Assembly: GCA_019873685.1 (NCBI GenBank)
Contig: JAIOAT010000033.1
Span: 1-38,889 of the forward strand
DNA length: 38,889 nt
Direction of reading: 5' to 3'
From: Chloroflexota bacterium
Lineage (GTDB): Bacteria > Chloroflexota > Anaerolineae > Aggregatilineales > Ch27
A program made the translations under genes and the position numbers. Positions 1 to 8,648 of this stretch are shown piece after piece (within the stretch, counting starts at the first letter, position 1; the number at the start of each line of letters is the position of its first letter). The notes under the pieces were generated by a model. That model saw only the letters and a list, made by a program, of their open reading frames with translations. It was not told where the DNA came from and did no database searches.

Positions 1-192
1 CAAGCCTTCATTGAAGCCTTTAATGGCACCCTGCGCCGGGAGGAGTTTGGTCGTGGGTACTTCCGGGCCGACCAGCTGGCCGAAGCCCAGCAGGCCGCTG
101 ATGCCTTCCTTAACTACTATCACCATCGCCGGCCCCATCTTGCCCTGGCCATGATGACGCCTGCTCAATTCGCTGAGTCGCATTTGCTCTGA
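1..192 (+). mobile_element. C-terminal end of a DDE integrase-core transposase (5' end outside window)
   Basis: The open frame enters from the left edge and stops at TGA 190-192, giving 63 residues. It begins QAFIEAFNGTLRREEF and ends with YYHHRRPHLAL followed by MTPAQF. This is the usual C-terminal signature of the integrase core (rve) in IS3/IS481-type transposases. The Glu of FIEAFNGTL corresponds to the third acidic residue of the DDE triad. The frame is intact as far as it can be seen, so the element may be complete upstream. No terminal inverted repeat can be recognised between the stop and the next gene. The exact IS family cannot be fixed from this fragment. Confidence 0.8.
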
Positions 193-291
193 GAGAATGC
201 GAATGTTTGGGAGCAGGCGGTTCTGCGGGTTATACTCGGCGTGTTTACAGAACAGCCACTGTTGTCTCGCGATAAGACAGGATGAAGCCTC

Positions 292-1227
292 ATGATTGCG
301 GATACCGCCCGGCGGATACGGGAGAATGTGCAGCGCGTTATTGTGGGCAAGACGGACATCATCGACCTGGTGCTCACGGCCATTCTGAGCGAAGGGCATG
401 TGCTGCTGGAAGATGTCCCCGGCACAGGCAAGACTACGCTGGCCAAAGCGATCGCGGTTTCGCTGGGGGCGACCTTCCGCCGGATTCAGTTCACCCCGGA
501 CTTGCTGCCCGGCGACGTCACGGGCATCAGCTTCTTCAACCAGAAGACGCAGGAGTTCGAGTTCCGCCCTGGCCCCATCATGAGTCAGGTGCTGCTGACC
601 GACGAGATCAACCGCGCCACGCCGCGTACTCAGAGCGCCCTGCTGGAAGCCATGCAGGAGCGACAGATCACGGTTGACCTGCAAACGTACAAATTGCCCC
701 GGCCTTTCCTGGTGCTGGCTACCCAGAATCCGATTGAACTGGAAGGGACCTTCCCGCTGCCAGAAGCGCAGATCGACCGCTTCCTGATGAAGATCGACAT
801 CGGCTATCCGACCGAGCAGGAAGAGCGCGACATCCTGACGCGCTTCCGTCTATCCGATCCGCTGGAAAGCCTGCAACCGGTCACTGACCCAGAGACGGTG
901 CTGCGCATGATCGCCGGGGTGCGCGAAGTGCGCGTGGAAGCGAGTGTGCACAACTACATCGTGCAGGTCATCCGCACCACGCGGGAGCACCCGGAAGTCG
1001 ATCTGGGCGCCAGCCCGCGAGCAACCATGGCCCTGTACCGCACCAGTCAGGCCTGGGCGGCCATTCATGGCCGCGATTTTGTCCTGCCGGATGATGTCAA
1101 GAAACTGGCCCCCTACGTGATCACGCACCGCATTATGCTCAGTCCGCAGATGCGCCTGCGCGGGCGCAAGCCAGAAGAGATTGTGGCCGATATCGTGAAC
1201 ACAGTACCCGTGCCGGTGGAAGCGTAG
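292..1227 (+). CDS. MoxR-family AAA+ ATPase
   Basis: A 311-residue protein, full length for MoxR ATPases. These are chaperone-like AAA+ enzymes that act with DUF58/VWA partners on envelope or metalloenzyme maturation. The Walker A motif DVPGTGKTT lies at residues 41-49 and the Walker B region LLTDEINRATPRTQSALLEA near 102-121. A sensor segment ATQNPIELEGTFPLPEAQ follows, then the C-terminal lid with ASPRATMAL. The ATG at 292 has an AGGATGA-type ribosome site about 8 nt upstream. It leads a three-gene operon: the DUF58 gene starts 2 nt after its stop. Family assignment is secure; the physiological substrate is not known. Confidence 0.95.
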   Translation: MIADTARRIRENVQRVIVGKTDIIDLVLTAILSEGHVLLEDVPGTGKTTLAKAIAVSLGATFRRIQFTPDLLPGDVTGISFFNQKTQEFEFRPGPIMSQVLLTDEINRATPRTQSALLEAMQERQITVDLQTYKLPRPFLVLATQNPIELEGTFPLPEAQIDRFLMKIDIGYPTEQEERDILTRFRLSDPLESLQPVTDPETVLRMIAGVREVRVEASVHNYIVQVIRTTREHPEVDLGASPRATMALYRTSQAWAAIHGRDFVLPDDVKKLAPYVITHRIMLSPQMRLRGRKPEEIVADIVNTVPVPVEA

Positions 1228-1229
1228 CT

Positions 1230-2600
1230 GTGGCCCTGTTTGACTTTGAGGAGGCGGAAAAACAGCTCCTGAACGGCAGCCGCCGCGTTGCCGAAGGGGA
1301 CTCCGTGCGCAGCCTGCTGGATCACCGCTGGGTGGGTATGGCTCTGCTGCTGTTTGTCATCGGCGGGGTCGTCCAGAACCTGGCCCTGGTGACCCTGACC
1401 GGCTTCATGCTGGTGGTGGTGGGCGCGTCCTGGCTATGGAGCCGGGGTGCGCTCAACCAGGTGACGTACCGCCGCCAGTTTGAGCATCGCCGTGTCTTTC
1501 CCGGCGAGACGGTAGAAGTCCAGATCATTGTGGAAAATCGCAAGTTGCTCCCGGTGGGCTGGCTGCGCGTCGAGGATGAGTGGCCGCTAGCCTGCGCCCC
1601 GGCTGAAGAAGGCCGTCTGGATGAAGCGCCCACGCCGGAGATCGGCTATCTGACCAACACCTATACCCTGCGCTGGTACCAGCGGGTGCGGCGGAGACTG
1701 CCTGTGATCGCCCGTCAGCGTGGCATCTACACCATTGGCCCGGCCTATGCCCTTTCCGGCGATCCGTTCAACCTGTTTGAGCGAGGCCGTGAGCTGCGCC
1801 ACCCGGATTACCTGATCGTCTACCCGGAGATCAAGACGCTGGAAGAACTGGGCTTGCCGGTCAAAGACCCGATCGGCGACGTGCGCGTCCGCCAGCGCCT
1901 GTTTGAAGACCCCAACCGGATCATGGGCGTGCGCGATCACCAGCCGCAAGATGACCTGCGCCATATTCACTGGAAAGCTACAGCGCGGACAGGCGCCCTG
2001 CAGACCCGGGTCTACGAGCCGACACGTAGCGCTAACGTGGTCTTTTGCCTGAATGTGGCCACCTTCGAACGGCACTGGCATGGCTTCTGGCCGGACATGC
2101 TGGAATACCTGGTCAGCACAACCGCGTCACTGGCCTCCTGGGCGACAGAGCAGGACTATGCCGTGGGCGTGGTAGCGAACGGGACACTCGCCCACGCTGA
2201 CCAGCCGTTCCGGGTGCCGCCGGGCCGCAACCGCCTGCAACTGACGCGCATCCTGGAGACTCTGGCCGGGGTCAGTTACATCGTCACACAGGACTTCGGC
2301 GCTTTCCTGCTGGAGGAAAGCCCGCGTCTGCCGTGGGGCGCCACACTGGTGCTGATCACGGCTTTTGTCAACGAGGCGCTGCACATGGCGATCCTCCGTC
2401 TGCGGGACAGTGGTCGCCGGATTGTCCTGTTGACCCTGGGCAAGGATGCGCCGCCAGACATCCCCGGCGTCCTGATCCATCACCTGCCGATCCAGAAGGA
2501 ACCGCCGGTATTGGAATCTGAGGGCAGCGATGAGGAAGAAGCCCTGACGCCTCGCCAGCGTTTCCTGCGCGAGCGCGCCCGGTCGGAGGCGCAGCCGTGA
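1230..2600 (+). CDS. DUF58 domain protein with two N-terminal membrane segments
   Basis: A 456-residue protein starting at GTG 1230. Two hydrophobic helices (about residues 36-70, around VGMALLLFVIGGVV and LTGFMLVVVGASWLW) are followed by a beta-rich region. The DUF58 core follows, with the hallmark DLRHIHWKATARTGALQTR near residues 238-256. DUF58 proteins are VWA-related and are almost always encoded beside MoxR ATPases, as here. The C-terminus is charged and probably disordered (EGSDEEEALTPRQRF). The last 4 nt overlap the next start (GTGA), indicating translational coupling. A role with MoxR in envelope assembly is inferred from family context. Confidence 0.92.
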   Translation: MALFDFEEAEKQLLNGSRRVAEGDSVRSLLDHRWVGMALLLFVIGGVVQNLALVTLTGFMLVVVGASWLWSRGALNQVTYRRQFEHRRVFPGETVEVQIIVENRKLLPVGWLRVEDEWPLACAPAEEGRLDEAPTPEIGYLTNTYTLRWYQRVRRRLPVIARQRGIYTIGPAYALSGDPFNLFERGRELRHPDYLIVYPEIKTLEELGLPVKDPIGDVRVRQRLFEDPNRIMGVRDHQPQDDLRHIHWKATARTGALQTRVYEPTRSANVVFCLNVATFERHWHGFWPDMLEYLVSTTASLASWATEQDYAVGVVANGTLAHADQPFRVPPGRNRLQLTRILETLAGVSYIVTQDFGAFLLEESPRLPWGATLVLITAFVNEALHMAILRLRDSGRRIVLLTLGKDAPPDIPGVLIHHLPIQKEPPVLESEGSDEEEALTPRQRFLRERARSEAQP

Positions 2601-4108
2601 ACCTGTTCCGTCGCCTGCACGATCCTTCCCTGCCATATACCCGTCTGCAGCTCCGGCTGGAAGCGACCCATCTGCTGGCTGCCCTGACCGAAGCGATGTG
2701 GCTGGCCCCCTGGTTTGTGGTGATAATCGCCGGGGCACAGGACTCCGCCCCGCCGCTGGTGCTCTTCTATGTGGCGGCCAACATCGTCGCTGCGTTGCTG
2801 ATCGTGCGGCTGCTGGATTCCCGTGGCATGTGGGAGAACCTGCGGCAAATCGTCTTCGTCGCGGCGCTGGTGCTGGCGCTGCTGACTACCGTAGGCGTGG
2901 TATTCCCCACGGCCCACCAACCGACGGTCGTAACCCCGATCAGCGATAACGTCGATCCCATCCCGATGGTGACGGTGCCGCCGTTCATCCCGGCGCTGAT
3001 CATGATCGGCCTGCTGTGGTGGCGCGGCTTGCGCCTGGCGCTGGTGCCGCCCACGCCGACACGGCTGGCTTTTGGCATGCGGCTGGGCATTCTGTTCTTT
3101 GCCGCAGCCTCCCTGCTGCCGGTCGCCCGACCGGTGATGCTCTCTGCGTTGCCGCCTTTCTTCTTCTTTGGCCTGCTGGGAACCAGCCTGGCCCGTGCCA
3201 TCGCCCTGCGCGAGTCCGGCGGCGTAGCCGTAGCCTTTGGGCCGCGCTGGACGGCCTTCATGATCCTGGCCGTGAGCGGGATCACCTTACTGGGCGTGGC
3301 GATCACGGTGCTGGTGGGTGGGCTGGATCCGGCCACCTTCCGGCAGTTACTGGAACCACTGCTGGCAGCCGTGCTTTTCCTGTTCACCTTGCTGATGATG
3401 CCCGTCTTCCTGGTGCTGGGCGTGGTTGTGGAGGCAATCGTCAAGGCGCTGACAGCCAGCGGCGTGCTGAGTGAGGAGGAAGTGCTCGGCCTGGGATCGT
3501 TGATCGAACAGGGCGAGCCACAGCAAACAACCCGCCTGGAAGAATTGCTCCGCCGGCTACAGGACTTTCTGGCGGCCATCGGCGGCATCGAGACCTGCCT
3601 GAGCATTCTGGTGTTATTGCTGGTCGTGGCCGTGATCGTGCTGACCCTGCGGCGGCAGCAACGCGCCGCGCTACAGGAGGGCGAAGAGCGCGAAGACCTG
3701 GAAGGGGACGTGCTGGGCAGTCTGCGTGATATGCTCCGGCGCGGCGTCGACGCGGTTAACCGGGCGCTCAACACGATTGGCCAGTTCGGCCTGGGGCGCG
3801 ACCTGCTGGCGGCATTGACGGTGCGCCGCGCCTACGCGCAGATGGTGCGCCAGGCAGGTAAGCTTGGCTATCCGCGCGGCGCTTCCCAGACACCCTACGA
3901 GTATCGCGGCGTGCTGCAGGCCGCCTTTCCGCAGGCGCAGGAAGCCATCGATATCATCACCGAAGCCTATGTGCGCGTCCATTATGGCGAAGCGCCGGAG
4001 AGTGACGAGGCGCTGGCAGCCGTAGTTCGGGCGCTGGAAGGCTTCAAGACCGCAGCAGCGGCGGCAACGCATCCCAAACCTGAACCTACCCCACCTGACC
4101 TCGGCTAA
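2597..4108 (+). CDS. polytopic membrane protein with C-terminal DUF4129
   Basis: A 503-residue protein starting at GTG 2597 and overlapping the preceding stop. The N-terminal two thirds hold several hydrophobic segments, for example LLWWRGLRLALVP, PVMLSALPPFFFFGLLGTSLA, FMILAVSGITLLGVAITVLV and LLAAVLFLFTLLMMPVFLVL. A further helix (CLSILVLLLVVAVIVLTL, about 335-352) precedes a soluble tail. That tail matches DUF4129: AYAQMVRQAGKLGYPR, then TPYEY and a helical end. In many bacteria the third gene of MoxR-DUF58 operons encodes a transglutaminase-DUF4129 fusion. Here no transglutaminase Cys-His-Asp core is visible, so only the membrane and DUF4129 parts are present. Confidence 0.85.
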   Translation: MNLFRRLHDPSLPYTRLQLRLEATHLLAALTEAMWLAPWFVVIIAGAQDSAPPLVLFYVAANIVAALLIVRLLDSRGMWENLRQIVFVAALVLALLTTVGVVFPTAHQPTVVTPISDNVDPIPMVTVPPFIPALIMIGLLWWRGLRLALVPPTPTRLAFGMRLGILFFAAASLLPVARPVMLSALPPFFFFGLLGTSLARAIALRESGGVAVAFGPRWTAFMILAVSGITLLGVAITVLVGGLDPATFRQLLEPLLAAVLFLFTLLMMPVFLVLGVVVEAIVKALTASGVLSEEEVLGLGSLIEQGEPQQTTRLEELLRRLQDFLAAIGGIETCLSILVLLLVVAVIVLTLRRQQRAALQEGEEREDLEGDVLGSLRDMLRRGVDAVNRALNTIGQFGLGRDLLAALTVRRAYAQMVRQAGKLGYPRGASQTPYEYRGVLQAAFPQAQEAIDIITEAYVRVHYGEAPESDEALAAVVRALEGFKTAAAAATHPKPEPTPPDLG

Positions 4109-4109
4109 A

Positions 4110-4153
4110 ACAATATACGGGGGACAGAGCGTCTGTCCCCCGCTGTGTATTGT
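4110..4153. terminator. bidirectional hairpin terminator between convergent genes
   Basis: A perfect 11-bp stem (4118-4128 CGGGGGACAGA with 4132-4142) closes on a GCG loop. It is extended by an outer ACAATA/TATTGT pair (4110-4115 with 4148-4153). The hairpin sits just after the DUF4129 stop and just after the TPR gene stop on the other strand. It can therefore end transcription from both sides. There is no long T run, so intrinsic strength is inferred from the stem alone. Confidence 0.8.
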
Positions 4154-4162
4154 GGCAAGTGA

Positions 4163-6238
4163 TCAGCTCTGCGCCGCCAGTGCCTCGAGCCGAGCGATAG
4201 CGTCCGGCAGGAAGGGATAGGCGTAAATGCGGCCCCAGCGTTGCACCCAGTCATACTCACGAATGGCTTCTTCTTCGTTGCCCAGCGCCTCCTGGATTCG
4301 CCCGCGCAGATAATGGCGCGAGCCGGACTCCCGCGCAGCCAGCGCCGCATCGATATCAGCCAGGGCGCTGCGGTACTGCCTTTGTTCCAGCAGGATACGC
4401 GCGCGATATTCCAGGGCGACTGGCCGCAGATCGGCCCCCAGTACAGTCGGGAAGCCGCCAGCCAGGATATTCAGCGCGTCGCGGAGCGCCCGGCGGTAGG
4501 CATCCTCGTTGCGCGGGTTGGCCCCATCAACCAGAGCCTGCGCTTTCAACAGGCGCAGATCGTAACGGCTCGGCGCATCAGCCAGCAGAATGTCAATATC
4601 CTCAATCGCCTCGCCAAAGCGCCCCGCCTGGTAAGCGGCGCGGGCGCGACCTTCCCGCGCCGCTGTGTCATCCGGGTTGACGTCCAGGATGGCGGTATAG
4701 TCGGCATAGGCCCGCTCTGGCTGGTGCAGGCGGGTAAACAGCGCCGCGCGGGCCATGAGCGCCGGGAACTGCTCCGCCGTGATCTGCTCAGTGTTGACGG
4801 CGCGGCTGTAGGCCTCAATGGCGAGCATATCGTTGCCTTCCAGCGTGCGCACGTCCCCCAGCATTGTCCAGCCCTGGATACTGCCGGGATAGAGGAACAG
4901 GTAATCCTGCAGGTGCAGCACAGCCAGCCCGTAATCGCCAAAGGCGATATCGGCGCGAGCCTGGAGCAAGTAGGCTTCTTCAGCGCCGGGATCAATATAG
5001 AGGGCCACACGCGCATTCTGCTGGGCCTCAGCCGGCTGACCGCGCAGCAGATTCAGCTCACCGCGCAGCAGCCACAGGTTAACATCCGCCGGATGGCGAT
5101 CCTGAGCCTCGTTGAGCAGGCGGCTTGCTTCCTGGTAGTTTTCGGTAGCCAGTGCGTTCCGAACCAGCGTATAGTATGGCTGAACCAGAGCTGGATCACC
5201 GGTCAGAGCCAGGTCCGCTTCCTCGTTGGAGGCTCGGTAGTTCCCCCTGGCCGCGTAGACATAGGCCAGGCCAGCATGCAGCAGTCCCGTGTTAGCGCCC
5301 AGGCGCTCCAGCCGTTCGATGCCTTCCTGGAGCACGCGCTCGGCGCGTTCGGTGTCGCCCAGGTTGGTCAGCGCGATCGCCTCATAGTAGAACGGGTTGG
5401 GATTGTTGCTCGTTTCCAGCAGCGTTTCCCGCAGGGCGGAAAGCGTGGGCAAGGCAACGCTATCACGCCCGGCGTCGATGAGCATCACGGCTTCCTGAAT
5501 GACACGTCCTTCCAGGAAACGCGGGTAGACCGGTGTGATGGTCATCCCGGCGGCAAGATCACCTCTGGGTAAACTGGGATCGATCGCCGGGCTGGGGGTA
5601 TACGTCAGGCGCGGGGTAGGCGAAGGCGTCGGCGTGTAGCCGGGCGTCGGTGTGGGCGTAACCGTCGGCGTATGGCTGGGCGTCCAGGTAGGAGCCAGGG
5701 CAATCGCGTTGGGATTCGTGCTGACGAAGTAAGCGCCGGCGGCCAGCAGGCCGACGATCAGCAGCACCGGAACCACACGAATGCCGATGGTGAACAGAGT
5801 AGCAGCCCGCTCGCCGGCGCGGTTGCGTCGCTTGTGCACCCACTGGATTTGAGCGTAAGGGTCTTCCCGCTCGGTGGCGCTCTGAATAATCGGGCCAAGC
5901 GCACGCTGCGCCGCTTTGATGCGCTCCGCTGTGGGGCGGGGAACGCTGGAGGCGACGGGTCTGGCGGCCGCCTGAGGCTGGTCACCAGCAGCAACACCCA
6001 GCGCCTGTAGCCCTTTGATCGCCAGCTCGTTCCGCGGGTTGATCTGCAGAATCTGACGCAGGCAGAAGATGCGCTCTTGGTTATCTTTAGCTACGCTGGC
6101 CAGCCATAGCCAGGCTGTTTCGTTTTCAGGATCGAGGCGGATGGCGGTCTGTAGCAGCCGACGCGCTTCTTCTGTTCTCTTAGCTTTGGCGGCGGCGATT
6201 CCCTGTTGCAGGTATTGAATGGCTTGTTCCCCGGACAT
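4163..6238 (-). CDS. membrane-anchored TPR-repeat protein
   Basis: A 691-residue protein. An N-terminal cytoplasmic TPR-like region starts with GEQAIQYLQQGIAAAKAKRTEEA and includes AIRLDPENETAWLWLA. It is followed by a basic stretch and one membrane helix (VVPVLLIVGLLAAGAYFV, about residues 153-170). A Thr/Pro-rich linker comes next (TPTVTPTPTPGYTPTPSPTP). A long extracytoplasmic array of TPR repeats follows, with motifs such as AYLLQARADIAFGDYGLAVL and LRGRIQEALGNEEEAIREYD. TPR arrays are protein-binding scaffolds; no catalytic domain is seen. The ATG at 6238 is preceded by AGGGATGG. It ends at the shared terminator. Its partner is unknown. Confidence 0.88.
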   Translation of the reverse strand: MSGEQAIQYLQQGIAAAKAKRTEEARRLLQTAIRLDPENETAWLWLASVAKDNQERIFCLRQILQINPRNELAIKGLQALGVAAGDQPQAAARPVASSVPRPTAERIKAAQRALGPIIQSATEREDPYAQIQWVHKRRNRAGERAATLFTIGIRVVPVLLIVGLLAAGAYFVSTNPNAIALAPTWTPSHTPTVTPTPTPGYTPTPSPTPRLTYTPSPAIDPSLPRGDLAAGMTITPVYPRFLEGRVIQEAVMLIDAGRDSVALPTLSALRETLLETSNNPNPFYYEAIALTNLGDTERAERVLQEGIERLERLGANTGLLHAGLAYVYAARGNYRASNEEADLALTGDPALVQPYYTLVRNALATENYQEASRLLNEAQDRHPADVNLWLLRGELNLLRGQPAEAQQNARVALYIDPGAEEAYLLQARADIAFGDYGLAVLHLQDYLFLYPGSIQGWTMLGDVRTLEGNDMLAIEAYSRAVNTEQITAEQFPALMARAALFTRLHQPERAYADYTAILDVNPDDTAAREGRARAAYQAGRFGEAIEDIDILLADAPSRYDLRLLKAQALVDGANPRNEDAYRRALRDALNILAGGFPTVLGADLRPVALEYRARILLEQRQYRSALADIDAALAARESGSRHYLRGRIQEALGNEEEAIREYDWVQRWGRIYAYPFLPDAIARLEALAAQS

Positions 6239-6270
6239 GCGGCCATCCCTGTCCTTTGTGCGCCAGGCTC

Positions 6271-6296
6271 AAGCGTACGCTTCAGCGCTTACGCTG
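6271..6296. promoter_or_regulatory. palindromes just downstream of the TPR promoter
   Basis: AAGCGTACGCTT at 6271-6282 is a perfect 12-bp palindrome. It is followed directly by CAGCGCTTACGCTG (6283-6296), an imperfect inverted repeat with CAGCG/CGCTG arms. Both lie at or just after the predicted start of transcription. They could be an operator or a leader hairpin. No regulator can be named. Confidence 0.35.
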
Positions 6297-6301
6297 TAGC
6301 C

Positions 6302-6331
6302 ATTGTACACTAACGCCCGCGCAGCCCACAA
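6302..6331 (-). promoter_or_regulatory. putative sigma70-type promoter of the TPR gene
   Basis: Read on the minus strand, TTGTGG (6331-6326) is followed by an 18-nt spacer and TACAAT (6307-6302). This would place the transcript start near 6295, about 57 nt before the ATG. The rest of the 250-base gap 6239-6488 shows no gene. It holds only this element and the palindromes listed separately. Confidence 0.4.
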
Positions 6332-6488
6332 TCGCCCGCACTCACTCGCAACATATCGCCAATGGGATATGGTTTGCTCAATAGAAAACGTTCCCGAGGG
6401 AGAATACCCCCTGCTGACTGGCCGGGAGGGATAGCTATACAAGAGCCACCCCACTCGCCACCAACGCGGGTCAGGCGCTCACCGGCCG

Positions 6489-6929
6489 CTATGACAGCTC
6501 CGTATCGTCAAAGTAGGCGTCCATCTCATCATCGTAGTCGTCAAGCCCACGGCGGAAGCGACGGCGCGCTGAAGTCGTCCGCCCTACCCCGGGCACAGGG
6601 TCATCAAGCCCCTCGTCTGCGGCGCGGGCATACCGGCTGGTGGGTGTGACGCTTACATCAGGGGCGGGAACCGAAGGGTCCCCGCCCAGCCGGGCATCAA
6701 ACTCCCGATCCAGTTGCGTCCGAATCTGATCCGCCCTGGTGCGCAGGGGACGCCTGACGACGCGATGCGGCACAGGCGCCTCGTTCCCAGCCTCAAGCGA
6801 GCCGAACAGCCGCGCCACCACGCCAGAACGCACGATCACAAAGCCGATACCGCCAGCGAGGATGAGCAGACCGCAGGCTAGCGCGCACAGCAAGGTGATC
6901 GTCGGGCCAGCTTGTGGCAGGGAATCCAT
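6489..6929 (-). CDS. small single-pass membrane protein, unknown function
   Basis: A 146-residue protein with one N-terminal hydrophobic segment (ITLLCALACGLLILAGGIGFVIV, about residues 11-33). A basic region (VVRRPLRTRADQIRTQLDREFDARLGG) and an acidic, low-complexity tail ending in DDYDDEMDAYFDDTELS follow. No catalytic motif or known domain was recognised. It lies 33 bases after the phosphoglycerate dehydrogenase stop on the same strand and may share its transcript. The coding frame is supported by position, length and absence of a competing frame. The function is unknown. Confidence 0.65.
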   Translation of the reverse strand: MDSLPQAGPTITLLCALACGLLILAGGIGFVIVRSGVVARLFGSLEAGNEAPVPHRVVRRPLRTRADQIRTQLDREFDARLGGDPSVPAPDVSVTPTSRYARAADEGLDDPVPGVGRTTSARRRFRRGLDDYDDEMDAYFDDTELS

Positions 6930-6962
6930 CTGGCACGTCCCCGGTATCGCGCCTGCGCGCGC

Positions 6963-7934
6963 CTAACCGCCAGCGGTCAGCGCGGGCAACACATCAACAT
7001 TGACGACATTACGAAAGTCGCCATACAGCAACCCGTCACGAATCTGCTCCGCCGCCTGAACAGCCACGGCAATTTGCGCTTCATGGGTGCTGGCCCCCAG
7101 GTGGGGCGTGTGGATGACACCGGGCAACCCGATCAGTGGATAATCCGCCGCCGGAGGCTCCTGCGGGTAGACATCGAGCGCCGCCCCGGCCACCTTGCCT
7201 GCGCGAATCGCTTCCGCCAGCGCCTCCGCATCGATCAGCGCCCCACGCGCCGTGTTGATGATCCGCACACCGTCCTTCATCCGGGCGATGCTCTGCGCGT
7301 TGATCATCTGGCGCGTGCTATCATTGGCTGGAGCGTGCAGTGAAATGATATCACTCTGGGCCAGCAGTTCATCCAGGGTGACGGAAAGCGCACCTTCCCG
7401 TTCCTCGCCAATCTGCAGGCGGGGATCGTACGCCAGCACCCGCATGTCAAAAGCCACCGCGCGCCGGGCGACGGCCCGGCCAATCCGCCCCAGTCCGATG
7501 ACGCCCAGCGTCTTACCCTGCAGTTCCGTCCCCATCAAGCCGCGTTCCCAGCGTCCTTCCAGCAAAGCCTGATGCCCCTGCGGGATGTGGCGGACCAGCG
7601 CCAGCAGCAGGCCAAAGGTATGCTCCGCTGCAGCGATGGTGTTGCCGCCGGGCGTATTCATCACCGGGATGCCCCGCGCGGTCGCCGCCGCCAGGTCGAC
7701 GTTATCCACACCGGCGCCGGCGCGGGCAATAGCCTTGAGGCGCGGCGCGGCAGCCAGAAACTCAGCATCCACCCGCGTGGCGCTGCGGATAATCAGCGCG
7801 TCGGCGTCAGCTGCTGCGGCCATTGCCTCAGCGCGGGAAAGCGAACCCGCCGTCAGACGAAAACCTTCCACCACCTGCAGAATCTCAAGGCCCTCACGGC
7901 TGAGTTTATCCGGAATAAGGACGTGAAATGACAT
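6963..7934 (-). CDS. serA: D-3-phosphoglycerate dehydrogenase (short form, no ACT domain)
   Basis: A 323-residue NAD-dependent 2-hydroxyacid dehydrogenase. It probably oxidises 3-phosphoglycerate in the first step of serine synthesis. The Rossmann motif LGVIGLGRIGRAVARRA lies near residues 140-156. The catalytic Arg is in INTARGALID, the Glu region is AALDVYPQEPP, and the catalytic His is in IHTPHLGASTHEA. The protein ends soon after the catalytic domain, so the C-terminal regulatory ACT domain of long SerA is absent. An in-frame start 12 codons upstream exists. ATG 7934 (MSFHVLIPDK) is preferred because GGAGCC lies just upstream and the family N-terminus begins here. Other 2-hydroxyacid substrates cannot be excluded. 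Confidence 0.88.
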   Translation of the reverse strand: MSFHVLIPDKLSREGLEILQVVEGFRLTAGSLSRAEAMAAAADADALIIRSATRVDAEFLAAAPRLKAIARAGAGVDNVDLAAATARGIPVMNTPGGNTIAAAEHTFGLLLALVRHIPQGHQALLEGRWERGLMGTELQGKTLGVIGLGRIGRAVARRAVAFDMRVLAYDPRLQIGEEREGALSVTLDELLAQSDIISLHAPANDSTRQMINAQSIARMKDGVRIINTARGALIDAEALAEAIRAGKVAGAALDVYPQEPPAADYPLIGLPGVIHTPHLGASTHEAQIAVAVQAAEQIRDGLLYGDFRNVVNVDVLPALTAGG

Positions 7935-8072
7935 ACCTGGCTCCATAAAGCTACACCTGCGCGATCCCAAGCCGCGCAGAAGTTTACCACCTGGCGAACA
8001 AACAACAAGCAGTTGGGATAAACAGGATGTACGCCGGAAAGGAAGCAGGGTACAGCCGCCAGCGCCGCGCTG

Positions 8073-8555
8073 TCAGGAGAGCTTGATGCGCGCTTCCAGC
8101 GCCCCAAAACGGACAATATCATCCGTATACAGGAGATGGCGGTGCTGCGGTTCCAACCGGCGACCGTTGAGAAAGGTACCGTTGGTACTGGCCAGATCGA
8201 TCAGGTATGCAGAATGTCCTTCAATCTTGACCATTGCATGCTTGCGGGAAACACCCCGCTCGCTGCCGTTGACGGCGGTCAGATCAAGCACGGCGACATT
8301 CGACGCGGTACCCAGGGCGCCACGCCCGATCAGGATTTCGTCCCCGTTCTGCACGGGGAAATCATAGGTGACGTTATCCACCTCAAAGGTGATCGTCCTC
8401 AACCGGTCGGTGGTCTGCTTGCGCTCCCGTTCAGGGACCAGCCCACCGCTGACTTTAAGGCGACGGGTCTCCTCAGGAATCATTAACATCTGCCCGCAGG
8501 CATGGCAGATCAATTCGCCCTCCCGGTTGACCGCCCCACAGTGTCCGCAGATCAT
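8073..8555 (-). CDS. zinc-ribbon FHA domain protein
   Basis: A 160-residue protein. A short zinc ribbon (CGHCGAVNREGELICHACGQ, residues 3-22) is followed by a linker and a forkhead-associated domain. The FHA hallmarks are GRGALGTASN, then GVSRKHAMV and LIDLASTNGTFLNGRRL. FHA domains bind phosphothreonine peptides, so the protein probably takes part in Ser/Thr kinase signalling. No kinase is encoded in the window. ATG 8555 is chosen because AGGTGAA precedes it and the zinc ribbon starts there; a longer frame reaches 8621. It lies 93 bases downstream of the second dynamin gene and could be co-transcribed. Confidence 0.88.
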   Translation of the reverse strand: MICGHCGAVNREGELICHACGQMLMIPEETRRLKVSGGLVPERERKQTTDRLRTITFEVDNVTYDFPVQNGDEILIGRGALGTASNVAVLDLTAVNGSERGVSRKHAMVKIEGHSAYLIDLASTNGTFLNGRRLEPQHRHLLYTDDIVRFGALEARIKLS

Positions 8556-8648
8556 TTCACCTACCCGTTCGAACGCGATCCTTAAACCAGTGTAAACCGC
8601 AACGGTAGGCCTGTCCAGCAAAATTCATTCCGATTTCAGAATCGCACC

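Noticed and set aside
4241..5572. Plus-strand frame of 443 residues opposite the TPR gene
   Set aside because: The composition is low in hydrophobic pattern and no motif is seen. The minus strand encodes obvious TPR repeats.
8567..8574. GTTCGAAC resembling a tRNA T-loop
   Set aside because: No acceptor, D or anticodon arms can be formed around it, and it lies in the leader of the FHA gene.
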